Of a stretch of 64,000 nt of DNA, positions 1 through 6,733 are shown piece after piece. The translations under genes and the position numbers were made by a program. This DNA comes from Phytohabitans sp037414955 (GTDB taxonomy: Bacteria; Actinomycetota; Actinomycetes; Mycobacteriales; Micromonosporaceae). The stretch covers positions 62,001-126,000 of the forward strand of contig JBBEWH010000088.1 in the NCBI GenBank assembly GCA_037414955.1, given 5' to 3'. The stretch's first letter is position 1. Each line of letters begins with the position of its first letter. The notes beneath the pieces are model-generated. The model saw only the letters and a program-made list of their open reading frames with translations, was not told the DNA's origin and did no database searches.

Positions 1-769
1 CGATCAGCGGACGGAACTGTTCGAGCCCGGTCAGGTTCTCACCGCTGGCCACCGCCGCGCGTACGCCGCGGCTGACGGCGGCGAGGCCGTCGGCGTCCCA
101 GCGCCGGACCGGCTCCTCGATCCAGGTCAGGTCGAGGGTGCGTTCGAGTTCGCTGACATGGCGGATCGCCTGCTTGCGTCCCCAGGACTCGTTCGCGTCG
201 AGCATCAGCCCGGGCCGCTTTCCCTGCGCCGCCTCGGTCAACACCTCGCGCACGAGCATCAGCCGGTGCCGGTCGCGCTCGATGTCCAGGCCGCCCTTGA
301 GCTTGGCCGCCCGGAGCCCGTGCTGGGCGTAGATCTGGTAGGTGGCGACGAGCTCGTCGTCGCTCAGGCCGATGTCCAGACCGGAGGCGTAGGCGTGGAC
401 CCGGCGGTCACGGCCGCCGAGCAGCCGCCACAGCGGCTCGCCGGCGGCCTGCGCCTTGATGTCCCACAGGGCGGTGTCGAACGCGCCGATCGTGCCGAAC
501 ACGACTCCGGCGTGGCCGGCTTTGAAGGTTTGCCGCAGCATGCGGTCGTACAGGGCCGTCACCGCCCGGGGATCCTGCCCGTCGAGGGCGGCGAAGACGG
601 CTTCGGCTTCCACGTGCGGTCCGAGGCCGACGCCGGTGATCCCCTCATCGGTGTCGACCATGACGATCGGCACGGGAATGACGCCGTCGGCGTAGACGCC
701 GTTGGCGTCACCGATGGGTCGGCCCCATTCCTGCGCCGTCGTCAGGGTCCGGTATCCGGTGATCCGCAT
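1..769 (-). CDS. Enolase-superfamily acid-sugar dehydratase (mandelate racemase/muconate lactonizing type), C-terminus cut off by the window edge
   Basis: The visible 256 residues begin at an ATG at 769 and run off the left edge. Residues 1-120 form the capping domain; the barrel then shows a Lys-Leu-Lys base motif (K156, K158) and metal ligands in the usual spacing, D191 (LDANE), E218 (WIEEP) and E244 (SGEN). These are hallmarks of sugar-acid dehydratases such as galactarate, gluconate or rhamnonate dehydratases; the substrate cannot be assigned. It is the last visible gene of a minus-strand operon, one base beyond the importer permease stop, so it probably works on the sugar acid that this importer brings in. 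The catalytic His that normally follows lies outside the window. Confidence 0.88.
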   Translation of the reverse strand, partial: MRITGYRTLTTAQEWGRPIGDANGVYADGVIPVPIVMVDTDEGITGVGLGPHVEAEAVFAALDGQDPRAVTALYDRMLRQTFKAGHAGVVFGTIGAFDTALWDIKAQAAGEPLWRLLGGRDRRVHAYASGLDIGLSDDELVATYQIYAQHGLRAAKLKGGLDIERDRHRLMLVREVLTEAAQGKRPGLMLDANESWGRKQAIRHVSELERTLDLTWIEEPVRRWDADGLAAVSRGVRAAVASGENLTGLEQFRPLI

Positions 770-770
770 G

Positions 771-1598
771 TCACCCCTTCGTCGCGCCGGCGGTCACGCC
801 GTCGGCTATCTGGCGCTGCAGGAACAGGTAGGTCACCAACACGGGTACCGCGGCGATCAGGACGCCGGCCGCGAAGGTGGGGATGTCGTCGGAGTACTGG
901 CCGCGCAGGGAGGTGACGCCCACCATCAGGGTGCGATGGTCGGCCGACGGCATCATCAACAGGGAGATGAGCACGTCGTTCCAGCAGAACAGTGCGTTGA
1001 GGATGCCGACCGACAGCAGGGCCGGAGTGCCGATGGGCAGCATGATCCGCCGGTAGACGCCGTACAGGGTGTTTCCGTCGATCCGGGCCGCGTCGATGAT
1101 CTCGGCCGGCACGCCCCGGTAGTAGCTGGTCATCAGGAAGACCGTGAACGGCAGGAACTGCGCGACGTAGGCGAGGATCAGGCCCGGATAGGTGTCGATG
1201 AGACCGACGTCGGCCATGATGCGGGCCAGCGGCACCATGATCACCTGGAACGGGATGAACAGCGCCGCGAGGCAGACCAGGAACAGCGCGGACGAGCCGC
1301 GGAACCGCGCCTGGCTCAGCGCGAACCCGGCCATCGAGCCGATGAGCAGCAGCAGGGCGACCGAGCAGGTCACCACGATGAGCGAGTTGAGGAAGTAGCG
1401 GGCCGTACCGGCGCTGTTCCACGCGGTGGTGAGGTTCTCCCAGTGCAGGGTGCTCGTCAGGGAGAAGCGGTCGAGGATGTACTCCCGGCGGGTCTTCATC
1501 GCCACATTGGCGGTGAACAGCAGCGGGTAGATGGTCGCCACGGCGAGGACCGTCATCGGCACGGCGATCAGCCATCTGCCCAGGCGAACGCGGGACAT
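771..1598 (-). CDS. CUT1 sugar ABC transporter permease, MalG type
   Basis: A 275-residue inner-membrane permease with about six hydrophobic segments and the conserved EAA loop (EIIDAARIDG, then RIMLP) that docks on the ATPase. The ATG at 1598 is chosen because it overlaps the stop of the upstream permease (TGATG), indicating translational coupling; longer reading-frame extensions are just the other permease read out of frame. It pairs with the MalF-type gene to carry a sugar delivered by the lipoprotein encoded upstream. No ATPase lies in this operon, so a shared ATPase of the MsiK kind encoded elsewhere is likely. Confidence 0.93.
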   Translation of the reverse strand: MSRVRLGRWLIAVPMTVLAVATIYPLLFTANVAMKTRREYILDRFSLTSTLHWENLTTAWNSAGTARYFLNSLIVVTCSVALLLLIGSMAGFALSQARFRGSSALFLVCLAALFIPFQVIMVPLARIMADVGLIDTYPGLILAYVAQFLPFTVFLMTSYYRGVPAEIIDAARIDGNTLYGVYRRIMLPIGTPALLSVGILNALFCWNDVLISLLMMPSADHRTLMVGVTSLRGQYSDDIPTFAAGVLIAAVPVLVTYLFLQRQIADGVTAGATKG

Positions 1599-2512
1599 CA
1601 GTCTTCCCTCCCCGTGCGGCGCAGGAGGCCGATCTGCAACAGGCCGACGACCAGCATGATCACGAACAGGGCGGTGGACGCGGCGGAAGCGAGCGCTGGG
1701 CGGTTCATCTGCCCTTGCTGGATCCAGATGTAGTACTCCGGCAAGTAGGTCGATCCTTCCGGGCCGCCGCTGGTCATGACGTAGAGCAGCCCGAACATCG
1801 AGGTCAGCATCCCGATCATGGTGGTGACGAAGACGAACTGGATGGTGCGGGACAGGCCGGGGATGATGACGTGCCAGATGGTCTGCCGCAGGGAGGCGCC
1901 ATCGACCCGGGCGGCGTCCACGAGCGCCGCGTCCAGGGTCGCGAACCCGGCCAGGAACACGACCAGCGCCATGCCGAACGTCGCCCAGACGTGCACGCCG
2001 ACGACGGCGAAGACGGCCACATCCGGGTCGCCGAGCCAGTCGACCGGACCGACGCCGGCACCGCCGAGCACCGCGTTCAAGGGGCCGTCGTACGCCAGCA
2101 ACAGGTTGAAGATCGCTCCGACGATCACCGGTGACAGCACGGCCGGGAAGAAATAGACGCTGCGGAAGAGCCGGTGGCCCGGCACGCGCAGGTAGATGAA
2201 CGTGGCCAGCAATCCCGGAATCGCGACCGCGACCGGCAGCAGCAGTACCAGCAGCCCGACGTTGCGCAGGGCGGTGCGAAACAGCGGATCGTCGAGCAGG
2301 TCGCGATAGTTGGCCAAGCCGACCGCCGCGCCGTTGCGCGCGCCGTCGCCGGTGAAGGAGAAGTTGACTCCCAACAGCAGCGGCCACAGCCGCAGCACCA
2401 CAATGATCAGCACGGCGGGTGCGACCAGTACATAGGGTGCGAGGCGTTCGGCGCGCCGGCCGGTCCGCCCTAACGCGGTGGGGCGGACCGGCGCCGCGCT
2501 ACCCGATGGCAC
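1598..2512 (-). CDS. CUT1 sugar ABC transporter permease, MalF type
   Basis: A 304-residue permease starting at a GTG (2512), four bases after the stop of the binding protein. An Arg-rich cytoplasmic N-terminus precedes six predicted membrane segments; the EAA loop is ALVDAARVDG followed by HVIIPGL. The family forms a heterodimer with the MalG-type subunit in the cytoplasmic membrane. Order binding protein, MalF, MalG, then a sugar-acid enzyme is typical of actinobacterial oligosaccharide import operons. Confidence 0.93.
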   Translation of the reverse strand: MPSGSAAPVRPTALGRTGRRAERLAPYVLVAPAVLIIVVLRLWPLLLGVNFSFTGDGARNGAAVGLANYRDLLDDPLFRTALRNVGLLVLLLPVAVAIPGLLATFIYLRVPGHRLFRSVYFFPAVLSPVIVGAIFNLLLAYDGPLNAVLGGAGVGPVDWLGDPDVAVFAVVGVHVWATFGMALVVFLAGFATLDAALVDAARVDGASLRQTIWHVIIPGLSRTIQFVFVTTMIGMLTSMFGLLYVMTSGGPEGSTYLPEYYIWIQQGQMNRPALASAASTALFVIMLVVGLLQIGLLRRTGRED

Positions 2513-2516
2513 GAGA

Positions 2517-3785
2517 TCAACCAGCCTGGTCGGACGCGGCCAACTGCTCCACCGCCTTGTCGACCGTGACCGATCCGCTCAGCAACTGCTGGGACAGCCG
2601 CCCCATCAGGTCCACCGTCTTCGACGACAGGGCCACGTGCAAAGCCGGCTTGCCGTCCTTGATGTCCGAGACGATCGTCGCGACGGCGGGGCCGGCGCTG
2701 GACACGTCGATCGTGGTGTCGGAGGCGATCGCCCCCGCGTCGGCGTAGAACGCCTTCAACGCCTCGGCCGAGGTCAGCGACCGCACCAGATCGGCGGCGA
2801 CCTTCGGGTCCTTGGTCCATTTCGCGACCGCGTAGCCGATGCCCCCGTCGTACGGCAGGCTCGGGGTGGTGCCGGCGGTCACGACCGGCGAGGTCATGAC
2901 ACCGACGTTGTCGGCCTCGAGAAACTCGGCGAAGTCCTTCCAGTGCCCGATGTCCGACATCAACCCGATGACGTGCGCGGCCTTGCTCGACTGGAACACC
3001 GCGAACGCGTCGTTGAACATCGCCGTCGAGTTGGCGCCGTCATTGTTCAGGCCCTGGTCGTGGACCTCTTTCCAGAGCGCGAAGATCCGCTTGACGCCCG
3101 GCGACTTCCAGTCGCGCTTACCGGCGATCCAGTCGTCGTACTCCCGTGGCGAGAGGATGCCCGAGCCGAGGCCGGACATGAAGAACTGGATGCCGATCCC
3201 TTCCTTGTTGCCCTGCGCGAAGCACTTGGCCCCGGTCGCCTTGCTGATGGTCGCGCAGTTGGCGACGAACTCGTGCCAACTGGTCGCCGGCCGCTCGGGG
3301 TTCAGCCCCGCCCTCTGGTAGAGCGCCTTGTTGTAGTAGATCGGGTGCCCCTGCAGCGTCACCGGGGCGCCGTAGACCTTGCCGTCCTTGGTGAACGCGT
3401 CCCAGCCGGCCAGCCGCTGCTTGTCCGCGGCGATGTGTTCATCCAGCGGCAGGAGCGCGTCCACCCGGTCGCGGATCTGCCCGCCCCCGTTGAAGAGCAT
3501 GACATCGGGTCCCTTACCGGACTGGATCGCGGCGCCGAGCAACGTGTAGTACTGCTCGAACGGCTGCGCGACGAACTCAACCGTCACACCGGAATGCTTC
3601 TTGGCGAAGTCGGCCTTGGCCTTGTCGATATATGAGGCCGCGGACGCGTCGCCCGACTTCCAATCCCACACCACGAGCTTGCCGGCCGAACCACTGGACG
3701 AGGATCCGGAATCCGAGGCGCTTCCACAGCCGGCCAACGCCAGCCCAGCAACCAGGACCGCAGACCACAATGCACGCTGCTTCAT
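2517..3785 (-). CDS. Extracellular sugar-binding lipoprotein of a CUT1 ABC importer
   Basis: A 422-residue solute-binding protein. The N-terminus is a lipoprotein signal ending in the lipobox LAGC (Cys at about residue 20) followed by a Ser/Gly-rich tether. The mature part has the family-1 binding-protein fold (VVWDWKSG start, GKGPDVMLFN, and the GAPVTLQGHPIYYNK region). It captures sugar outside the cell for the two downstream permeases. It is first in its operon and divergent from the FadR-type regulator at 3929; the promoter between them carries the GTCATACG operator inside its spacer. The ligand is unknown; the location suggests a plant cell-wall oligosaccharide. Confidence 0.93.
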   Translation of the reverse strand: MKQRALWSAVLVAGLALAGCGSASDSGSSSSGSAGKLVVWDWKSGDASAASYIDKAKADFAKKHSGVTVEFVAQPFEQYYTLLGAAIQSGKGPDVMLFNGGGQIRDRVDALLPLDEHIAADKQRLAGWDAFTKDGKVYGAPVTLQGHPIYYNKALYQRAGLNPERPATSWHEFVANCATISKATGAKCFAQGNKEGIGIQFFMSGLGSGILSPREYDDWIAGKRDWKSPGVKRIFALWKEVHDQGLNNDGANSTAMFNDAFAVFQSSKAAHVIGLMSDIGHWKDFAEFLEADNVGVMTSPVVTAGTTPSLPYDGGIGYAVAKWTKDPKVAADLVRSLTSAEALKAFYADAGAIASDTTIDVSSAGPAVATIVSDIKDGKPALHVALSSKTVDLMGRLSQQLLSGSVTVDKAVEQLAASDQAG

Positions 3786-3842
3786 CGCTGCTCACTTCCC
3801 TGGTGACCGGCCGTCCCGGCCCTTGGAGGAGGATTAAACGGC

Positions 3843-3871
3843 AAGGTAACTCGTATGACGTATGACGTCAA
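3843..3871 (-). promoter_or_regulatory. Promoter of the sugar importer/dehydratase operon
   Basis: On the minus strand, TTGACG (3871-3866) is separated by exactly 17 bases from TACCTT (3848-3843). The spacer consists of the direct repeat TCATACGTCATACGA, so a bound regulator would block polymerase. The promoter ahead of the gene at 37731 has the same layout. Confidence 0.65.
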
Positions 3872-3885
3872 CATATTGACGTATA
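3852..3885. promoter_or_regulatory. Operator cluster between the importer operon and the FadR-type gene
   Basis: The segment holds CGTATGACGTATGACGTCA as a direct repeat of the half-site CGTATGAC, followed by an oppositely facing TGACGTATA. The same half-site (GTCATACG on the other strand) occurs upstream of genes at 9118, 31257, 34289 and 37731. Its position next to the divergently transcribed regulator at 3929 suggests that protein binds here and represses both directions. Confidence 0.6.
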
Positions 3886-3928
3886 GTGAGGGAGCGCTCG
3901 TGGCGGCTCGCGGGCCACGGAGGGTGAT

Positions 3929-4822
3929 ATGACGGCAGCAGCGCAGCCGGCCGCAGGCGTCGCCGGGCCCCCTGCCTGGACGCGACGACCAGCCAACCTC
4001 GCCACGGCGGTCACCGCCGAACTGGTGGAGCGGATCGTCCGCGGAGTGCATCCGTCGGGCACGACGCTGCCGCCCGAGCCGGTGCTGTGCGAAACCTTCT
4101 CGGTCAGTCGCACCGTCATCCGCGAGGCGGTGAAGATCCTCCAGGAGAAGGGGCTGGTGCAGGTTCGCCAAGGCACCGGCACCACGGTCACCCCGCCGGC
4201 GATGTGGAACATGCTCGACGAGCTCGTCCTCGGGGCGACCATCGCCGAAGACGAGAGCCTCGCCATCCTCGACGACCTGGTCGTCACCCGCCGCGTGCTG
4301 GAGTCCGACATGGCCAATGTCGCCGCCCGGCTGGCAGACGACGGGGTCGTCGACCAACTGCGCCGCATGGTCGACGAGATGGACGAACTCGTCGACGATC
4401 ACGTCGCCTATCATGATCATGATCGCGCCTTCCACGACACTGTTATGCAGGCGTCCGGAAACCGCATCGCCCGCGCCGTCGTACGCGCCCTGGAGAGCCA
4501 GGTCGTCAACACCGCCCGCTACATGGGCCGCACCGAACGCGCCCTGTGCGTCGCCTCCAACCGCGGCCATCGGCGCATCTACGAGCGGATCGCCGCCCAC
4601 GATCCCGAGGGCGCGGCCGAGGCGATGTTCACCCACATCACCGAGGCGTGGGTGGTGCGCCGCAGCGGGCCCGGCTGCGGCGATAGCGTCATGGAGGTGG
4701 CGGCGGGGCCCCGCCTCACCCGGGCCCCGCCGCCGGCTTCCGGCACCCGCCTACAGCGGCGGGTAGGCGTTCTGCATCAGTTGGCTCAGTTGCGCCGGGA
4801 AGAAGGCGCCCGCGATCGGTGA
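3929..4822 (+). CDS. FadR-subfamily GntR transcriptional regulator
   Basis: The winged helix-turn-helix lies at about residues 22-88 (LCETFSVSRTVIREAVKILQEKGLV, with the wing QVRQGTGTTV), followed by an all-helical FCD ligand domain with the acidic/His residues of the metal-binding pocket (HDHDRAFHDTVM). Such proteins typically repress uptake and catabolic genes until a sugar acid or related metabolite binds. It is divergent from the importer operon. The conserved domain ends near residue 250 (TEAWVVRRSG); the remaining 45 residues look non-conserved, run through a GC hairpin and overlap the convergent GH6 gene, so the natural 3' end may be earlier (see finding). Confidence 0.88.
   Translation: MTAAAQPAAGVAGPPAWTRRPANLATAVTAELVERIVRGVHPSGTTLPPEPVLCETFSVSRTVIREAVKILQEKGLVQVRQGTGTTVTPPAMWNMLDELVLGATIAEDESLAILDDLVVTRRVLESDMANVAARLADDGVVDQLRRMVDEMDELVDDHVAYHDHDRAFHDTVMQASGNRIARAVVRALESQVVNTARYMGRTERALCVASNRGHRRIYERIAAHDPEGAAEAMFTHITEAWVVRRSGPGCGDSVMEVAAGPRLTRAPPPASGTRLQRRVGVLHQLAQLRREEGARDR
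4699..4734. terminator. GC-rich hairpin at the end of the FadR-type gene
   Basis: A perfect 13-bp stem (GGCGGCGGGGCCC and its complement) with a 10-base loop sits between the conserved end of the regulator and the convergent GH6 stop codon. No U-tract follows, as usual in high-GC actinobacteria. It could end transcripts from both sides. Confidence 0.5.
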
Positions 4823-6517
4823 GTCGGGAAGGGCACCTGACATGTTGTTGCCGTTGAGTTCGTTGCCGGTGTAGGTCGGGTCGCACATCCGGTCGAAGCC
4901 CTTGCCGTCCGGGTTCTCGATCAGCCGGCTGGAGCCGTCCGACTCGCCCGGCGGCTTGACCCACACATAGGCGTCGATACCTGCCGGGCCGGGATTGGCT
5001 CGCGGCCGCTCCCCGATACCGGCTCCCGACTGGTTGCACCAGTTGCCCTTGTGCAGCCGCCGGTCGACCCGAGAGCCGTTGACCTGCTCGTCGACGGTGC
5101 CGGTGGTGACCGGACCGGTCGGCCGGGCCGAACCGCCCCAACCATTGCGGGAAGTGTCGATCAGCATGCCGATGTCCGACGGCATGCCCTGCGTGATCAG
5201 CTCTCGCCGGAACGCCTGGACGAAGCTCGTCTCGTCGTTGTACCGGTTCCAGTCGAGCCACTTCGACGCGCGCGTCGTGTCGTTCACCGTGATGTACGGC
5301 TCCACCAACGCCGAGTAGTTGGAGGTGTTGCTGATGAAGCCGTGCACGTTGTTGACGCTGCCCGACAGCCGGACCGTGTCGGCGATCAGCTGGGCGGTGG
5401 GGCGGAAGTTGTCGTCCCAGCCGAGCCAGCCGTGGTGACCAGAGTCGATGTAGTTGTAGACGTTCCGGATCGCGCCCAGCTTCTGCAGCGCGTACGCGAT
5501 GCCGGTCTGGTAGTTGCCGTTGGCCTTCATGGTGTCGCACATCGGCTTGGCCGACGGACGGCCGGACACGTTCGTGATCAGGTTCGGCAGCGAGTCGATC
5601 TCGACGATGTTGATGATCCGCAGGTTGGCGAACCGCGGGTCGGCCTGATAGGCCGCGATCGGGTCGATGTAGGCGGTCTTGTACCGGTTGATCTCCGTCG
5701 GGCCGAGCTCACCGTTGGACGCCAGCGCCGAGCAGTCCCGGCCCGGCAGGTTGTAGATCACGAACTGGATGTACGAAGCGCCTTGCCGCACCGCCTCGAG
5801 CAGGTGGTCCTCGACGCCCCAGGCGCCATTGGACTGGCTGTCGGGAGTGCCCTCGATGGCCGCGATCCGGTCGATCCACACCGCGGTCGGGTTGCTGGAG
5901 ACCCGGCTGCCGCCCGCTACCGTCTCGGCCTTGGCCTTCCACTCGGGGTTGTTGTACCCACGGCCGCCCGCGTACGGGTTGTCCGCCTTGGTCCCGGGCT
6001 GAGGGCTGATGGTGGGGCTGACGGTCGGGCTGATCGTCGGGCTCACGGTCGGGCTGACGGTCGGGCTCGACGTCGGCGGCGTGGTGCCGACCGGGCCGTT
6101 GCACGCCACGCCATTGACCGAGAACGAGGTCGGCGCGGTGTTGGCGCCACTCCAGTTGGCGATGAAGCCGGGCACGACCGTGCCGCCGGTGGCGACGCCA
6201 CCGTTCCACGACTCGTTGGACACCGTGACGGCACTGCCGCTCTGCGCGAACCGGCCGTTCCACCCCTGCGTCACTTGCTGGCCGTTGGCGAACGAGAACT
6301 GTAGCGTCCACGACGTCCACGGATCGCCCACGTTCCGGATGGTGAGGCCGCCCTGGAAGCCGCTGCTCCACTGACTGGCGACCGCATACGTCACACTGCA
6401 ACCGGTGGCGGCGCTGGCTGGCAACGCCTGGACCACCGAGAGGCCGCCCAAGCCAAGCGCCGCGACGGCGGCTACCGCCAGGCGCTGTCTCCGGGTACGA
6501 CTCGACACGAGTCTCAC
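4751..6517 (-). CDS. Secreted GH6 cellobiohydrolase/endoglucanase with N-terminal CBM2
   Basis: A 588-residue exoenzyme starting at GTG 6517 behind AGGAGA. A signal peptide (1-37, ending ASA-A) is followed by a CBM2 cellulose-binding module (about 40-139, flanked by Cys, with exposed Trp residues SQWSSGF, WNGRF and SWNGG), a Pro/Ser/Thr linker (140-178) and a GH6 domain. GH6 signatures are VIYNLPGRDC (D261), YIDSGHHGWLGW (putative acid D358) and DTSRNGWGG. It hydrolyses beta-1,4-glucan by inversion. The linker is coded by short tandem DNA repeats. This is the only enzyme in the locus tagged with CBM2 rather than CBM13, and no shared operator is seen upstream. Confidence 0.95.
   Translation of the reverse strand: MRLVSSRTRRQRLAVAAVAALGLGGLSVVQALPASAATGCSVTYAVASQWSSGFQGGLTIRNVGDPWTSWTLQFSFANGQQVTQGWNGRFAQSGSAVTVSNESWNGGVATGGTVVPGFIANWSGANTAPTSFSVNGVACNGPVGTTPPTSSPTVSPTVSPTISPTVSPTISPQPGTKADNPYAGGRGYNNPEWKAKAETVAGGSRVSSNPTAVWIDRIAAIEGTPDSQSNGAWGVEDHLLEAVRQGASYIQFVIYNLPGRDCSALASNGELGPTEINRYKTAYIDPIAAYQADPRFANLRIINIVEIDSLPNLITNVSGRPSAKPMCDTMKANGNYQTGIAYALQKLGAIRNVYNYIDSGHHGWLGWDDNFRPTAQLIADTVRLSGSVNNVHGFISNTSNYSALVEPYITVNDTTRASKWLDWNRYNDETSFVQAFRRELITQGMPSDIGMLIDTSRNGWGGSARPTGPVTTGTVDEQVNGSRVDRRLHKGNWCNQSGAGIGERPRANPGPAGIDAYVWVKPPGESDGSSRLIENPDGKGFDRMCDPTYTGNELNGNNMSGALPDSPIAGAFFPAQLSQLMQNAYPPL
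6004..6078 (-). repeat. Short tandem repeats encoding the GH6 linker
   Basis: About six imperfect 12-bp units around GTCGGGCTGACG encode repeated SPTV/SPTI tetrapeptides between the CBM2 and the catalytic domain. Such repeats change linker length by slippage. Confidence 0.8.
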
Positions 6518-6623
6518 TGCTGATTCTCCTCATTCGTCGCGGCGCGTACGCGCCTGACGGTTGGCTCGCCGAGCCCGGAGGGCGAGCGTGCTGGTCTTCA
6601 ACCCTGTCCGCGAGGGCAGGGAG

Positions 6624-6676
6624 TGTCCCGCCATGTGGGTGGCTCGCACCAACCCACATGCCCTTGGCGGGGCACA
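6624..6676. terminator. Long imperfect hairpin between the beta-helix gene and the GH6 gene
   Basis: TGTCCCGCC-ATGTGGGT pairs with ACCCACAT-(bulge)-GGCGGGGCACA around an 11-base loop. It lies downstream of the stop at 6734 and upstream of the GH6 start, so it probably ends the beta-helix transcript; a role as leader structure for GH6 is possible. Confidence 0.5.
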
Positions 6677-6699
6677 TTCGCGTCGGCTCCCGATGCGAC

Positions 6700-6713
6700 G
6701 CCTCGATCGAGGC
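6700..6713. promoter_or_regulatory. 14-bp palindrome upstream of GH6
   Basis: GCCTCGATCGAGGC is a perfect palindrome about 185 bases upstream of the GH6 start and 20 bases downstream of the beta-helix stop. It resembles a repressor site in symmetry but matches neither shared operator of this window. Confidence 0.25.
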
Positions 6714-6733
6714 GGTCTAGGTGGTGGCTAGGC

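Noticed and set aside
3887..3898. GGGAGCGCTC resembling the CelR box (TGGGAGCGCTCCCA) near 3890, and GAGAGCGCTCC at 19067
   Set aside because: Only the central eight bases match, neither is next to the GH6 cellulase gene, and no CelR homologue is visible in the window.
5051..6304. Long open frames opposite to and inside most genes
   Set aside because: High GC leaves many stop-free antisense frames; these lack ribosome sites and domain content and have Arg/Pro/Ala-rich low-complexity products.
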